A stretch of DNA of 64,000 nucleotides, taken from the NCBI RefSeq assembly GCF_020166415.1, contig NZ_JAIQXV010000008.1, positions 99,166 to 163,165 of the forward strand, read 5' to 3'. Under the pieces are notes generated by a model that did not search any database, was not told where the DNA came from, and was given only the letters and a program-made list of their open reading frames with translations. Origin of the DNA: Deinococcus multiflagellatus (GTDB lineage Bacteria; Deinococcota; Deinococci; Deinococcales; Deinococcaceae). The position numbers and the translations under genes are program-made. Below are positions 49,497 through 62,404 of this stretch, in pieces (the first letter of the stretch is position 1; every line of letters begins with the position of its first letter).

Positions 49497-49736
49497 ATGC
49501 CGTGGACCCTGTGGCTGGTGACCCTGCTGGCGTGCGTGCTGGCTCCCCTGAGCGTGCTGGCGCTGGCCCGGTCGCTGCCCCGGGTCTCGGTGCCTGGGCT
49601 GGTGGGCGAGGGTCTGACCGTCGCCCTGCTGGCGGTGCTGCTGGTGCAAGACGCCCCGCTGTTCGCCCTGCTGCTGGTCTTTGCGGCGGGGGCTGTGGGC
49701 ACGGGGCTGGCCCTGTACCGTTACCTCAACCGCTGA
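49497..49736 (+). CDS. Small membrane protein
   Basis: This 79-residue protein consists almost entirely of three hydrophobic segments, with a short basic end RYLNR. TACACT six bases before the ATG gives a convincing leaderless start. It resembles small MrpF-like subunits only in size and hydropathy; no family assigned. Confidence 0.72.
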   Translation: MPWTLWLVTLLACVLAPLSVLALARSLPRVSVPGLVGEGLTVALLAVLLVQDAPLFALLLVFAAGAVGTGLALYRYLNR

Positions 49737-49814
49737 GCTCTGGCGTTCCGGCAGCCGGGGCCACTGCGAATCCTGCCCAGGCCGTCTGCCCCCAGCCTTG
49801 TGCCCGCGCTGCTC

Positions 49815-49820
49815 TACACT
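49815..49820 (+). promoter_or_regulatory. Leaderless-type -10 box of the DMT transporter gene
   Basis: TACACT lies seven bases before the ATG at 49828. Confidence 0.6.
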
Positions 49821-49827
49821 GCCGCCC

Positions 49828-50742
49828 ATGTCTGCCCGTGCGCGCGGTGCGCTGCTGCTCCTTCTGGTCACCTGCCTGTGGGGCAGCACGTTCGCTGTGG
49901 TCAAGACGCTGGGTGAAAGCCTCAGTGCGCCGCTGCTGATCGCGTGGCGCTTCTCTATTGCCTCGGCGGCGCTGCTGCCGCTGCTGCTGTGGCGCCCCCG
50001 GCCTGCCCAGTCACCGCCCGCCCACGGCCGCCCACTGTGGCGCGACGGCCTGATGCTGGGCGCGTGGCTGATTGCCGGCTACGGCACCCAGACCATCGCC
50101 CTGCAGACCACCACCGCCAACCGCGCGGCCTTTTTCACGGCCCTCAGCGTGGTGCTGGTGCCGCTGTGGCTGACCCTGGCCCAGCGCCGCCGCCTGCCGC
50201 TGCCACTGTGGGCGGCGCTGCCGCTGGCGGTGGCAGGCCTGGGGCTGCTGTCCTGGGAAGGCGGCGCCTGGGTGGTGGGCGACGCTTGGGCGCTGGCCTG
50301 CGCGGTCACCTACGCCGGGTTCATCGTGGCGCTGGAAGGCACCGCGCACCGCCACGCGGCGTTGCCCTTCACGGTGGCCCAGGTGCTCAGTGTGACGGCC
50401 CTGGCCTGGGTGTGGGCGCTGCTGAGTGCCCCAGGTCAGCTGCTGCCGCCCCCGCAGGCCTGGGCGCCGCTGCTGTACCTGGGCGTGGCGGCCACCGCCG
50501 TGACCACCCTGCTGCAAACCATCGGCCAGCGGCATGTCAGCGCCGCCGAGGCCAGCCTGATCTACGCGCTGGAGCCGGTCACCGCCACCGCGTTCAGTTA
50601 CGTGCTGCTGCGCGAACAGGTGGGCCTGCGCGGGGCTTTTGGGGGCCTGCTGGTGGTGATCGCCACGGTGCTCAGCCAGCGGGCCGGCACGCCCCACGCC
50701 GAAACGCCAGCGCCCCAGGCTGAAGAAGCCCAGGGCGCCTGA
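49828..50742 (+). CDS. EamA/DMT family transporter
   Basis: This 304-residue protein has ten hydrophobic helices in two EamA repeats. The first has [28 protein letters not shown] and the second has [32 protein letters not shown]. It probably exports metabolites; specificity is unknown. A mobile-type repeat begins two bases after the stop. Confidence 0.9.
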   Translation: MSARARGALLLLLVTCLWGSTFAVVKTLGESLSAPLLIAWRFSIASAALLPLLLWRPRPAQSPPAHGRPLWRDGLMLGAWLIAGYGTQTIALQTTTANRAAFFTALSVVLVPLWLTLAQRRRLPLPLWAALPLAVAGLGLLSWEGGAWVVGDAWALACAVTYAGFIVALEGTAHRHAALPFTVAQVLSVTALAWVWALLSAPGQLLPPPQAWAPLLYLGVAATAVTTLLQTIGQRHVSAAEASLIYALEPVTATAFSYVLLREQVGLRGAFGGLLVVIATVLSQRAGTPHAETPAPQAEEAQGA

Positions 50743-50743
50743 T

Positions 50744-51087
50744 CAATGGTGCGGACAGTTTCAGCAGTTCACAGAGGACAGCTCGACACACACGCTGTTT
50801 TTCTCCTTCCCCTCGTGCGGGACTCGCAGAGCTGCGCAGCAGAGGTCGGGGCTTGAAAAGCTGCGCAGCAGAGGGGGGCAGCGAGTCGAGCGTCCCAGAC
50901 GACGTTTCTTCCATGGACCACTCATACGGATTCCGGATCATCCGTTACAGCCCCTCCGCGTCGCTTCGGTGCTTCCACGCCTCTCCGTCACCGTTTTTCC
51001 TTCTCCCTCCGGTCGGGTTGATCAGTTATGGAATAACTGATCAACCGGAATCCTTATCACTACGCTTGAACACTGTCCGCACCATTG
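50744..51087 (+). mobile_element. Short element with perfect 16-bp terminal inverted repeats, carrying a nested insert
   Basis: The ends CAATGGTGCGGACAGT and ACTGTCCGCACCATTG are exact inverted repeats. The left 170 bases match the 180-bp element at 20292-20471 (GTTTCAGCAGTT, GACTCGCAGAGCTGCGCAGCAGAGG, CCCAGACGACG). About 130 extra bases (50930-51055) are a second repeat inserted near the right end. No protein is encoded. With the following piece, it fills the 496-base gap 50743-51238. Confidence 0.78.
50930..51055. repeat. Nested repeat with GGATTCCGG ends
   Basis: This insert lies within the larger element. It begins GGATTCCGGATCATCCG and ends CTGATCAACCGGAATCC, and contains a TTGATCAGTTAT/ATAACTGATCAA palindrome. 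A related sequence beginning ACGGATTCCGGTTGAG starts again at 51096 outside the element and runs to about 51230. Confidence 0.6.
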
Positions 51088-51095
51088 GCTGAGAC

Positions 51096-51238
51096 GGATT
51101 CCGGTTGAGAAATGCCAAAAACGGTTCAACCTGAGCAGCGCGAGGAGGAAAAAACGTCTTCCGGGAAAGGAGCGATTGAATCGGGAGCCCCCGATTCGGT
51201 CACGGAGTAAACGGCAACCAGATGAATGCCGGACGCAC
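51096..51238. other. Repeat-like tail of the intergenic region before cvpA
   Basis: This stretch starts with the same ACGGATTCCGGTTGA motif as the nested repeat, then a GGTTGA/TCAACC stem and a GAGCAGCGCGAGGAGG tract. No gene or clear promoter is visible. A weakly similar hairpin-plus-GAGCAG arrangement is at 63125-63220. Confidence 0.45.
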
Positions 51239-51721
51239 TCAGCGCGCGCGGGTCTGATCCGGAATCAGCAGGGTCTTGAGGGCCGGACTGCTCCCCCAGA
51301 CACTGCGCAGGCTGCTCTGCACCACCGAGTCGCGCACGGCCCGGTACAGCGCTGGCTGCAGGCTGGCCGAAGGGTACACGGCGCGCTTGCCTTCTGTGCC
51401 CACCTTCACGTCCAGCGGCAGGCCCAGCGCCAGCGCGGCCACCAGCATGCCGCCCAGCAGAAAGCCGCCCAGGGCCCCGGCCCCCAGGTGCCAGGGGTGC
51501 TCCAGGGGGGTCTGAATCAGGCGCAGGGTCATGACCGCAATCCCCACGCCAAGAAGGGCCGCAAGCAGGGCGGCGGCCGGGCCACCCACCAGGGCGTTGG
51601 CCAGAAAGCACGCCGCCAGGCCCCCCACACCCCAGGCCAGCCCGGCCAGGCCGCGCCGCGCCCCCAGGGCGGTCAGCACAGCCCACAGGGTCACGAGCAG
51701 GGCATCAAACCAGGTGATCAC
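51239..51721 (-). CDS. CvpA family membrane protein
   Basis: This 160-residue protein has four hydrophobic helices and a C-terminal soluble tail, fitting the CvpA/colicin V production family ([33 protein letters not shown] at the start). The GTG at 51721 lies six bases after TACACT on the minus strand, a leaderless arrangement; the frame further upstream is antisense to the response regulator and is not coding. CvpA proteins affect envelope integrity; the exact role is unknown. Confidence 0.8.
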   Translation of the reverse strand: MITWFDALLVTLWAVLTALGARRGLAGLAWGVGGLAACFLANALVGGPAAALLAALLGVGIAVMTLRLIQTPLEHPWHLGAGALGGFLLGGMLVAALALGLPLDVKVGTEGKRAVYPSASLQPALYRAVRDSVVQSSLRSVWGSSPALKTLLIPDQTRAR

Positions 51722-51727
51722 CCCCGC

Positions 51728-51733
51728 AGTGTA
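51728..51733 (-). promoter_or_regulatory. Leaderless-type -10 box of the cvpA-like gene
   Basis: TACACT on the minus strand lies six bases before the GTG start. It is divergent from the response-regulator promoter 61 bases away. Confidence 0.6.
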
Positions 51734-51793
51734 CCGGGGGCCGCTTACAAATTCCTGCCCGTATAGGCTACGGTGTGCCCGTCTGGGCTGCCC

Positions 51794-51799
51794 TACACT
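51794..51799 (+). promoter_or_regulatory. Leaderless-type -10 box of the response-regulator gene
   Basis: TACACT lies six bases before the ATG at 51806. Confidence 0.6.
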
Positions 51800-51805
51800 G
51801 GGTCC

Positions 51806-52450
51806 ATGATTCGCGTTCTGCTCGTGGATGACCACGCGCTGTTCCGTCAGGGACTGCGCAGCCTGCTCGAAAGCGAGGGCATGCGCGTGATTGGCGAAGC
51901 CGCCAACGGCCGCGAGGCCATCCGCTACGCCGCCGACACCCACCCCGACGTGATCCTGATGGACATCCAGATGCCTGATCTGGACGGCGTCAAAGCCACC
52001 CAGAGCATCCTGGAGATTGACCCGCAGGCCCGGGTGATCATGATCACCATGTACCGGCAGGATCGCTACGTGTTTGAGGCGGTCAAGGCCGGCGCGCGCG
52101 GCTACGTGCTCAAGGACGCCGACGCCGCCACCCTCCTGGACGTCATCCGCCGGGTGGCGGCCGGCGAGGCGCTGCTGGACCCGGACATGGCCCAGAACGT
52201 TCTGGACGATTTCCGCGACAAGCGCGAAGAACTGCCCAGCGAAAAGCACGCCGACCTGAACGAGCGCGAAACCATGATCCTCAAGCTGCTGGCCCAGGGC
52301 TTTTCCAACCAGGACATCGCCCTGCGCCTGGACATCAGCGAGAAGACGGTGCGCAACCGCCTCTCGGAGATCTTTACCAAGCTGCAGCTGAACAACCGCA
52401 CCCAGGCGGCGCTGTACGCCATTCGCGAGGGCATTGCCAACCTTGAGTAA
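51806..52450 (+). CDS. NarL/FixJ-type response regulator
   Basis: This 214-residue protein has a receiver domain with Asp8 and Asp9 in [12 protein letters not shown], phospho-acceptor Asp53 in [10 protein letters not shown] and Lys in [10 protein letters not shown] LuxR-type helix-turn-helix follows ([25 protein letters not shown]). It probably activates transcription when phosphorylated. No histidine kinase is adjacent, so it is an orphan in this window. Confidence 0.94.
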   Translation: MIRVLLVDDHALFRQGLRSLLESEGMRVIGEAANGREAIRYAADTHPDVILMDIQMPDLDGVKATQSILEIDPQARVIMITMYRQDRYVFEAVKAGARGYVLKDADAATLLDVIRRVAAGEALLDPDMAQNVLDDFRDKREELPSEKHADLNERETMILKLLAQGFSNQDIALRLDISEKTVRNRLSEIFTKLQLNNRTQAALYAIREGIANLE

Positions 52451-52709
52451 GCAGGGCCGCTCAGATAACCGCCGTGTGGCGCCCCCGGCCGCCGCCGCGC
52501 CCGTGACCTTTCAGGCCGGCTGTGGCCGCGAATGGAGCCTGCCCAGCCAGGAACCGGATCTGGCCTACACCGAGCAGGCCTTTCCCGAATGCCCCGGCTG
52601 CCTGCACCGCGTGGAACCCGAAGGCACCCTGCCCTTCTGCACCCTGCGTCCGGTGGGCACGGCCCACCCTTTTGCTGCTCTCTCGGGGCTCTCGTGGCTG
52701 GACGAGTAG
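52443..52709 (+). CDS. Small Cys-containing hypothetical protein
   Basis: This 88-residue frame overlaps the end of the response-regulator gene (TTG start at 52443) and the start of the next gene. It holds four cysteines in the order AGCGRE, ECPGCLH, LPFCTLR, which could form a zinc site. The tight overlaps on both sides argue for a real, coupled gene; the start is uncertain. Confidence 0.5.
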   Translation: MSKQGRSDNRRVAPPAAAAPVTFQAGCGREWSLPSQEPDLAYTEQAFPECPGCLHRVEPEGTLPFCTLRPVGTAHPFAALSGLSWLDE

Positions 52710-53572
52710 CAGAGGCGCTGGTGCAGGGCGGTCTGCCCGCGTTTCAGGAACGCTTGATCGGCGCAGGTTTTCCGGGTCAGGTGGGGCTGCGCATCTGCAC
52801 CCTGGACGGCACAGAACTGGTGGCCTGGCACGCCGACGAGGTGTTCCCGGCCGCCAGCACCATTAAGGTGCCGCTGCTGATCCTGGCGCTGCAGCAGGCC
52901 CAGGCGGGGCGCCTGCCGCTGCACGGGCGCGTGACCATGAGTGCCGACGACCGCGCCGGGGGCGCTGGGGTGCTGCACGAACTGGCCCCGGGCCTCGCGC
53001 TGACGTGGCAGGACGTCCTGACCCTGATGATCGTGGTGAGCGACAACACCGCCACGAACATGGTCATTGAGGCCCTGGGCGTGGACACCGTGAACGCTTG
53101 GTTGACTGCGCAGGGTCTCACCGGCACCCGCCTCGTGGGCAAGTTGCAACGGCCGCCCCACCTGCAAAACGGAGCGCAGCGCCGGGGCGAGCGCAATGCC
53201 ACCACCGCCCGCGACCAGACCGAGGTGCTGCGCGCCCTGACGGCCGGCGAGTGGCTGGACCCCGAGCACACGGCGCTGGCGCTGGACATTCTGGCGCGTC
53301 AGCAGTACCGCGACATCATCGGCCGCCGGGTCCCGCGTGACGACCAGGGCGAGCTGCGTTACCGGGTAGCCAGCAAAAGCGGCGAGCTGCTAGGCGTTCG
53401 CCATGATGTGGGGCTGCTCTGGACGCCCCGGCCCCTGGTGGTGGCGCTGCTTTCCCGCAGCGGCGCCGACCCCCGCGAACATCCCGAAAACCGCGACGTG
53501 GTGGCCCTGGCCGACGCCCTCTGGCCCCTCCTGGCGGAACTGGGGCAGGCAGGCCAGGAGGGGGACATTTAA
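52694..53572 (+). CDS. Class A beta-lactamase-fold serine hydrolase
   Basis: This 292-residue protein has the class A active-site motifs: Ser55-x-x-Lys58 in PAASTIKVP, Ser116-Asp117-Asn118 in VVSDNTATN and a KSGELLG triad near residue 215. No signal peptide is evident at the chosen GTG start, which is unusual for a secreted beta-lactamase. It may act on cell-wall peptides or be cytoplasmic. Antibiotic hydrolysis cannot be assumed. Confidence 0.85.
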   Translation: MAGRVAEALVQGGLPAFQERLIGAGFPGQVGLRICTLDGTELVAWHADEVFPAASTIKVPLLILALQQAQAGRLPLHGRVTMSADDRAGGAGVLHELAPGLALTWQDVLTLMIVVSDNTATNMVIEALGVDTVNAWLTAQGLTGTRLVGKLQRPPHLQNGAQRRGERNATTARDQTEVLRALTAGEWLDPEHTALALDILARQQYRDIIGRRVPRDDQGELRYRVASKSGELLGVRHDVGLLWTPRPLVVALLSRSGADPREHPENRDVVALADALWPLLAELGQAGQEGDI

Positions 53573-53656
53573 CCGCTCGGTCAGGCGCATCATACAGGGT
53601 GCCAGAGCCCTGCTTTCTGCTTTGGGAGCGCGGCTGGGCGCGTGTTCGGCGCGTGG

Positions 53657-53662
53657 TATGCT
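53657..53662 (+). promoter_or_regulatory. Candidate -10 box of the cytochrome bc-type operon
   Basis: TATGCT lies about 90 bases before the GTG of the cytochrome c gene, which also has a GAGGGAGAGGGA site. A normal leader is expected; the -35 box is unclear. Confidence 0.45.
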
Positions 53663-53752
53663 GACCCGCATTAGGCCAGTTAGGCGCAGGTTTTCCCGTC
53701 CGCGAAGCGGGGCGGAACTGTACAGGCCACTTCACGCTGAGGGAGAGGGAAC

Positions 53753-54607
<855 letters not shown>

Positions 54608-54622
54608 GAGAGGTTAGAGAAC

Positions 54623-55315
54623 ATGACCCGTTACAAGAAACAAGACCCGGAAATCACGCGCCGCCGCTTCGTCAACGCGGCAATGGGCGGCGCGGCGGCG
54701 GTGGGCACCCTGGGGCTGGTCAGCGCTTTGGGCGGGGCCAAACCCGTCTTGCGCATCACGCCTGACAAGGCGCCTCCCCGTAAAGGCGACATTCTGGTCC
54801 ACGCCGGTGCAGGCAAGGAAGGCCAACCCATCCTGGTCTCCGAGGTTGGAGAAAAGGCCGTGTCTGCTTGGCCAATGGGCAAGGACAAAGACGGCAACAT
54901 GGTGATCCGAAAGGCTGAACCGAACAACCAGATGGCCGTCTTCCGCTTCGACAAGGACAAATTTAAGGTGCCCGAAGAGGGTGGTCACTCGCCGGTGGTT
55001 CTGAAGCTTGAGGGCATCACAGACAACGGAATTGTGGCCTACTCCAACAAATGCACCCACGCGGGCTGCCCACCACCCAATGATCCCAAGGACATCACCA
55101 AGCTGTTCTGTGGGTGTCATTCCGGGCAGTACGATCTGCTGCAGGGCTGCAAAGTGATCGGGGGACCGCCTCCGCGTTCCATGCCCCAGGTGCCTATCAA
55201 GATTGAGAACAATCAACTGGTGGTCACCGAAACGTTCGTAACGGCCCCGTTCGGATTTCTGAATGAAGCAGATTGGGAAGCTTACCTGAAGCGGGTAGAG
55301 GAGGTCCTTGGATGA
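54623..55315 (+). CDS. Rieske iron-sulfur protein
   Basis: This 230-residue protein has a twin-arginine-like start ([13 protein letters not shown]) followed by a hydrophobic anchor, then a Rieske domain with CTHAGC (Cys144, His146, Cys149) and CGCH (Cys163, Cys165, His166). The first and last residues of these sets bind the 2Fe-2S cluster. It passes electrons from menaquinol to cytochrome c. It overlaps the cytochrome b start (ATGA). Confidence 0.94.
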   Translation: MTRYKKQDPEITRRRFVNAAMGGAAAVGTLGLVSALGGAKPVLRITPDKAPPRKGDILVHAGAGKEGQPILVSEVGEKAVSAWPMGKDKDGNMVIRKAEPNNQMAVFRFDKDKFKVPEEGGHSPVVLKLEGITDNGIVAYSNKCTHAGCPPPNDPKDITKLFCGCHSGQYDLLQGCKVIGGPPPRSMPQVPIKIENNQLVVTETFVTAPFGFLNEADWEAYLKRVEEVLG

Positions 55316-56625
55316 ACCAGTGGCTGGATGACCGTCTTCACATCTCGCGCCTGAACGACAAGTTCCTGCGCAAGGCCTTCCCGGTGCACCACTCCTTCTT
55401 CCTGGGCGAAATCACGCTGTTTAGCCTGATCGTCCTGATTGTCACTGGGATTCTGCTGGCGCTCTCCTACGAGCCCAGCAACTCACTGGTGGTGAACTCT
55501 TTTGATCCGGGAACGGCCAGCAAGCCCAACCTCATTCCAGCGGCTTACCATTCTGCCCTGAAGATCAATGCCATGCCTTTCGGCGACATGTTGCGCCGTG
55601 TGCACCACTGGATGGCGAACATCATGGTCGCGGCAGCGGTGATTCACATGATGCGTGTGTACTTCACCGGCGCGTTCAAAAAGCCGCGTGAAATCAACTG
55701 GTGGATTGGCATGCTGCTGCTGATCTTCTCGGCCCTGACCGCCGTGACGGGGTACATCCTCCCCTACGACAACTACGCCTACAACACGGTCAGCGTGATC
55801 TACGCCATCGTGAAGTCGGTGCCGTGGGTGGGCGACTGGCTGGCGCAGGCTGCTTTTGCCGGCCGCTTCCCCGGCGAGGGCATCATTCCCCGCATTTACG
55901 GCTACCACATCATGCTGCTGCCCGGCATTCTGCTGGCCCTGACCGGCGCCCACATGCTGATCATGATCAAGCAGAAGCACACCCAGCCGCAGTACGCCAA
56001 GCGCATTGCCTACAAGAAGATCGTGGGCGTGCCGCTCAGCACCCAGCAGACCCCCATCATGCTGCTGCTGGCGCTGTTGTTTACCGGTCTGGTGATGCTG
56101 TTTGCCGCCTTTATTCCTGTGCACCCCGTCGAGTTCTTCGGCCCGCCGAGCCCGGAACCAATCAGCTCTATCAAGCCCGACTGGTACCTGCTGTGGGTTT
56201 TCGGTGCACTGGCAATCATTCCAGGCTTCGAATGGGAATTCCTGGGCGGCATTATCAGCGCCGAGTTCGTGGGCGCCATGGTGTTCCCGGGCCTGATCAT
56301 CGGCGCCATGTTCGCCGTTCCCATGCTGGACCGCGCCAAGGACAACCAGTACTACGCCGAGAACCCCACCAACCACCCCGTGCGACTGGCCGCCGGTGTC
56401 GCCTTTATGGCCATGATGATCGTTCTGTCGGTGGCCGGCTACAAGATTGAATTGGTGCAAAGCGGCATTCTGCCGGATGCCAGCGCCAACGCCATCCTCT
56501 GGATTCTGACCATTGGCGTCCCCGTGATCAGCTACTTTGCGACCCTGGGCATCGTGCGCGGTATCCGCGCCCTGCGCGAAGCCGATGAGCGCGAGACGAT
56601 GACCCACGCCCACGCGGACGACTGA
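55312..56625 (+). CDS. Cytochrome b subunit of the quinol-cytochrome c reductase
   Basis: This 437-residue integral membrane protein has the haem-ligand histidines in [23 protein letters not shown] and in [23 protein letters not shown]. The quinol-oxidation-site motif appears as [17 protein letters not shown], and [22 protein letters not shown] sequence lies near the second helix pair. It contains b6-like and subunit IV-like parts in one chain. A terminator follows. Confidence 0.95.
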   Translation: MNQWLDDRLHISRLNDKFLRKAFPVHHSFFLGEITLFSLIVLIVTGILLALSYEPSNSLVVNSFDPGTASKPNLIPAAYHSALKINAMPFGDMLRRVHHWMANIMVAAAVIHMMRVYFTGAFKKPREINWWIGMLLLIFSALTAVTGYILPYDNYAYNTVSVIYAIVKSVPWVGDWLAQAAFAGRFPGEGIIPRIYGYHIMLLPGILLALTGAHMLIMIKQKHTQPQYAKRIAYKKIVGVPLSTQQTPIMLLLALLFTGLVMLFAAFIPVHPVEFFGPPSPEPISSIKPDWYLLWVFGALAIIPGFEWEFLGGIISAEFVGAMVFPGLIIGAMFAVPMLDRAKDNQYYAENPTNHPVRLAAGVAFMAMMIVLSVAGYKIELVQSGILPDASANAILWILTIGVPVISYFATLGIVRGIRALREADERETMTHAHADD

Positions 56626-56644
56626 GTTCACCTGTTTTCCTCGG

Positions 56645-56675
56645 CCGCCCTGGTTCATCACCAGGGCGGTTTTTT
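56645..56675 (+). terminator. Terminator of the cytochrome operon
   Basis: The perfect 10-bp stem CCGCCCTGGT / ACCAGGGCGG is followed by six Ts. Confidence 0.9.
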
Positions 56676-56727
56676 GTGGCTTGCAGCCGGCGCCTCAGCG
56701 GTGGCCCCAACATGCTTGACTGAAGAC

Positions 56728-56913
56728 ATGGATGAACTGGCTCTCCACCTTGCCCGCGAGGCCCGGCGCCTCGGCCTGGACCAAGAGGCACCCGAAGCCA
56801 CGCTGAGCGCCTTTGCCAGCCTGGTCCTCGAAGAGCTGAGAGCCCATGGTCTCCTGCCAGACCCTGCGCCAGAGATCGGCTGCTGGGCCCAGCCCCGGTC
56901 CAGCGGCAACTGA
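56728..56913 (+). CDS. Small hypothetical protein
   Basis: This 61-residue acidic helical protein starts MDELALHLAREARRLGL. No domain is recognised. The longer frame from 56674 overlaps the terminator. It converges on the 82-residue gene at 56958. Confidence 0.5.
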   Translation: MDELALHLAREARRLGLDQEAPEATLSAFASLVLEELRAHGLLPDPAPEIGCWAQPRSSGN

Positions 56914-56957
56914 ACGCCGCTCCACGCACGGGGCGGGAGCGGCGGAAATGGTGACCT

Positions 56958-57206
56958 TTATGCCTGAACGCGGTTTGTTGGCAGCTTGACCGCTGGCGAC
57001 ACGCCTTCACGGCTCCCAGCAGCGTAGCCGACCTGGGCGCCGAACTGCCACGCCAGCTTGATCATGAACTGAATGGCGTCCTCGTCGTGCGCGCTGATCA
57101 GCTGGCGCAGGTGCTCGGGCAAGCCTTCGGGGAGGGGCATGGCGCGGAGCTGCTCCCCGTATTCACTGCGGAGCTGCTCGAACCACTCGGCGTAAGGGTT
57201 CGTCAT
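56958..57206 (-). CDS. Small hypothetical protein
   Basis: This 82-residue protein starts MTNPYAEWFEQLRSEYGEQL and has a central LPEHLRQLISAHDEDAIQFMIKLAWQFG helix region. TAAGAT six bases before the ATG gives a leaderless start, which supports a real gene. No family recognised; it may be lineage-specific. Confidence 0.68.
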   Translation of the reverse strand: MTNPYAEWFEQLRSEYGEQLRAMPLPEGLPEHLRQLISAHDEDAIQFMIKLAWQFGAQVGYAAGSREGVSPAVKLPTNRVQA

Positions 57207-57397
57207 GGCTGCATCTTAACAGAAGGACACTCAAGGAATGTAAGCGGTGTGGTTCTTTTGGGCTGTGAGGGAAGGCTCTGGGTGGGCTTGACCCGGGCAA
57301 CTTTTCCCCTGTGTGCAGCAAAGGTCACCTGCCGCCCGGTCGCCCACTTTGCCTTCCGCGCACGTTTTTATTTCTCCAATGGTGTTACGCTTCACGC

Positions 57398-57820
57398 ATG
57401 ACGGCGACGACCACACCTGAACAGCCCGGCGGCGTGCCCGCCCGTGACATCACCATCAGCGAATTTGGCGCCCAGAAGGCCCTGGGCATCCTGGCCAACA
57501 GCGGCAAGGAGAATGCGGGCGTGCGCGTGTTCATCAAGAGCGGCGGCTGCAGCGGCTACCAGTACGGCATGGCCATTGACGACCGCGAACTGGAAGGCGA
57601 CACCATCGTCTATGACCGGGGCGTGAAGCTGCTGGTGGACCGCATGAGCCTGCCCCTGCTGCGCGGCAGCGAGGTGGATTTCGTGGAGAACATGATGGGC
57701 GGGGGCTTCACCGTCCACAATCCCAACGCCACTTCGGCCTGCGGCTGCGGCTCGTCCTTCCGCACGGACGGCGCGCAGTCCCCTGACGGCGAGGGCAGCA
57801 GCGGCTGCGGCAGCCACTAG
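57398..57820 (+). CDS. A-type iron-sulfur carrier protein (ErpA/IscA/SufA-like)
   Basis: This 140-residue HesB-like protein has the three cluster cysteines: one in [12 protein letters not shown] and two in SACGCGSSF. It hands Fe-S clusters to target enzymes. A C-terminal Gly/Ser/Cys tail ending SSGCGSH is longer than usual. It stands alone, not in a suf or isc operon. A terminator follows. Confidence 0.93.
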   Translation: MTATTTPEQPGGVPARDITISEFGAQKALGILANSGKENAGVRVFIKSGGCSGYQYGMAIDDRELEGDTIVYDRGVKLLVDRMSLPLLRGSEVDFVENMMGGGFTVHNPNATSACGCGSSFRTDGAQSPDGEGSSGCGSH

Positions 57821-57837
57821 ACCGCAGAACAATCCTT

Positions 57838-57874
57838 CCGGGCCAGAGACACCCTTTGGCCCGGCTTTCTTTTG
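57838..57874 (+). terminator. Terminator of the A-type carrier gene
   Basis: The stem CCGGGCCA / TGGCCCGG is followed by CTTTCTTTTGGGTTT. Confidence 0.82.
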
Positions 57875-57926
57875 GGTTTAAGCCACATCGGCGCATGGCT
57901 TGGTAAATGCTGACCTCGAGTTCGTC

Positions 57927-57954
57927 TTGACGCGCTTTCAGCGGGCCTTATACT
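57927..57954 (+). promoter_or_regulatory. Sigma70-type promoter of the peptide transporter operon
   Basis: TTGACG at 57927-57932 and TATACT at 57949-57954 with a 16-base spacer. The leader of about 50 bases ends in GGAGG before ATG 58009. It is one of the few clear two-box promoters in the window. Confidence 0.8.
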
Positions 57955-58008
57955 GACCTTCATCATTACAGAAGGGAAGTAGTGTTGCCCGCTCAACCGG
58001 AGGCTCAT

Positions 58009-59766
<1,758 letters not shown>

Positions 59767-59811
59767 GCCGGTCACCCCCAGCGGCGCCCCTGGGCCAGCT
59801 GGGATACCGGA

Positions 59812-59849
59812 GCGGGAGGAGATGCCAGGTCATCGGCAGTTCCTCCCGC
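59812..59849 (+). promoter_or_regulatory. Intercistronic hairpin between binding protein and permease
   Basis: Perfect 9-bp arms GCGGGAGGA and TCCTCCCGC enclose an inner TGCC/GGCA pair. No T run follows. It may stabilise the upstream mRNA or partly terminate, giving more binding protein than permease. Confidence 0.6.
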
Positions 59850-59886
59850 CTCTCTTGGGCCCCGCCCACCTGTGTCGAGGACTGTT

Positions 59887-60885
<999 letters not shown>

Positions 60886-60892
60886 GGCCCCT

Positions 60893-61819
60893 GTGACCAC
60901 TGTCGCTCCCCGGACCCTGGCGGCGCCCAAGAGCCGCTCCACCTTTCAGATTGCCATGCGCCGCCTGCGCAAGCACAAGGCCGCCATGACCAGCCTGGTC
61001 GTGATCGTGCTGCTGATCCTGGCGGCCCTGTTCGCCCCCTGGCTGGCCCCGCACGACCCCAACGCCCAGGATCTGGCCGGCATCTATGCGCCGCCCAGTG
61101 CCCAGCATCTGCTGGGCCAGGACAGTCTGGGGCGCGACCTGCTGTCACGCATCATCTACGGCAGCCGCGTCAGCCTGATCGTGGGCTTCACGGTGGCGCT
61201 GTTCAGCGTGGCCCTGGGCACCCTGATGGGCCTGCTGGCCGGTTTTCTCAGTGGGCGCGTGGACACCGTGATCAGCCGCTTCATCGAGATCATGTTGTCC
61301 ATCCCGGAACTGCCGCTGCAGCTTACGCTCAGTGGCCTGTTTGCCGTCAGCGACCTGCCCGCCATCGTGGCGCTGCGGCAGAACCCCAACTCCAGCGTCT
61401 TTATCATCGTCGCCATCTTCACGTTCTTCGGCTGGATGGGCACCGCCCGCCTCGTGCGCGGCGAGGTCCTGAAGCTCAAGAACCTGGAATACGTGGACGC
61501 CGCCCGGGCCCTGGGTGCGCGCAGTGGCCGCATCATGTTCCGGCATCTGGTGCCCAACGTGGTGGCCGTCATTATTGTGAACGGCACCCTGGCGGTGGGC
61601 GGGGCCATTCTGGGCGAGGCCGCGCTGTCTTTCCTGGGCTTCGGCATTCAGCCGCCGGTCTCGACCTGGGGCAACATGCTTTCCAACGCCAACGAGGTCG
61701 TGCTGGAGCATCCTTTTATTGCGCTGTACCCCGGTCTGGCCATCCTGCTCACTGTGCTGGCTTTTAACTTTCTGGGCGACGGCCTGCGCGACGCCTTTGA
61801 TCCCAAGAGCCGCCTGTAA
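60893..61819 (+). CDS. Peptide ABC transporter permease (DppC type)
   Basis: This 308-residue protein starts at GTG, seven bases after the DppB-type gene. It has the DppC signature: [37 protein letters not shown] near residue 63, and the EAA loop [26 protein letters not shown]. Full length. A terminator follows. Confidence 0.93.
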   Translation: MTTVAPRTLAAPKSRSTFQIAMRRLRKHKAAMTSLVVIVLLILAALFAPWLAPHDPNAQDLAGIYAPPSAQHLLGQDSLGRDLLSRIIYGSRVSLIVGFTVALFSVALGTLMGLLAGFLSGRVDTVISRFIEIMLSIPELPLQLTLSGLFAVSDLPAIVALRQNPNSSVFIIVAIFTFFGWMGTARLVRGEVLKLKNLEYVDAARALGARSGRIMFRHLVPNVVAVIIVNGTLAVGGAILGEAALSFLGFGIQPPVSTWGNMLSNANEVVLEHPFIALYPGLAILLTVLAFNFLGDGLRDAFDPKSRL

Positions 61820-61837
61820 GCCTGCCCCGCCTCTCCA

Positions 61838-61860
61838 CCCCCGCCCAGCGGGGGTTTTTT
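61838..61860 (+). terminator. Terminator of the peptide transporter operon
   Basis: The perfect 7-bp stem CCCCCGC / GCGGGGG with loop CCA is followed by six Ts. Confidence 0.9.
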
Positions 61861-61883
61861 CTTATGCTGCGCTGGCTTTGGCG

Positions 61884-61889
61884 TATGCT
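61884..61889 (+). promoter_or_regulatory. Leaderless-type -10 box of ruvC
   Basis: TATGCT lies six bases before the GTG start at 61896. Confidence 0.65.
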
Positions 61890-61895
61890 GACAGG

Positions 61896-62402
61896 GTGAT
61901 TGTGCTCGGTATTGATCCTGGACTGGCAAACCTCGGCCTTGGGCTGGTGGAGGGGAACGTGCGTAAAGCGCATCACCTGTACCACGTCTGCCTGACCACC
62001 GAGAGCGCCTGGATCATGCCCCGGCGCCTGCAGTACATCCATGAAGAAGTCTCGCGCCTGCTGGCCGAGTACCGCCCCGACGCGGTGGCCATCGAGGACC
62101 AGATTCTGCGCAAGCAGGCAGATGTGGCCTTCAAGGTGGGGCAGGCCTTTGGCGTGGTGCAGCTGGCCTGCGCGCAGGCGGGCGTGCCCGTGCACAGCTA
62201 CGGTCCCATGCAGGTCAAGCGGTCCCTGGTGGGCACCGGCCGCGCCGAGAAAGAACAGGTCATTTACATGGTCAAGGCCACCCTGGGTGTGCGCGAACTG
62301 TTCAACAACCACGCCGCCGACGCCCTGGCGCTGGCCCTGACCCATCTGGCCAGCGCGCCGCTGCAGGGCCGGACGGCGGCGCTGCTGGCCCGCGCCCGCT
62401 GA
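61896..62402 (+). CDS. ruvC: Holliday junction resolvase RuvC
   Basis: This 168-residue endonuclease cuts Holliday junctions in recombination repair. The acidic catalytic residues are in VLGIDPGLANLG (Asp6), VAIEDQILRK, and NNHAADALALAL near the C-terminus. It is normal length. The GTG start is six bases after TATGCT; the longer frame upstream is antisense to nothing but overlaps the permease end and is not conserved. ruvA and ruvB are not in the window. Confidence 0.95.
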   Translation: MIVLGIDPGLANLGLGLVEGNVRKAHHLYHVCLTTESAWIMPRRLQYIHEEVSRLLAEYRPDAVAIEDQILRKQADVAFKVGQAFGVVQLACAQAGVPVHSYGPMQVKRSLVGTGRAEKEQVIYMVKATLGVRELFNNHAADALALALTHLASAPLQGRTAALLARAR

Positions 62403-62404
62403 CG

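Noticed and set aside
51239..52249. A 336-codon version of the CvpA gene starting at 52249
   Set aside because: The extra N-terminal part is antisense to the response regulator; the GTG at 51721 has a well-placed TACACT box.
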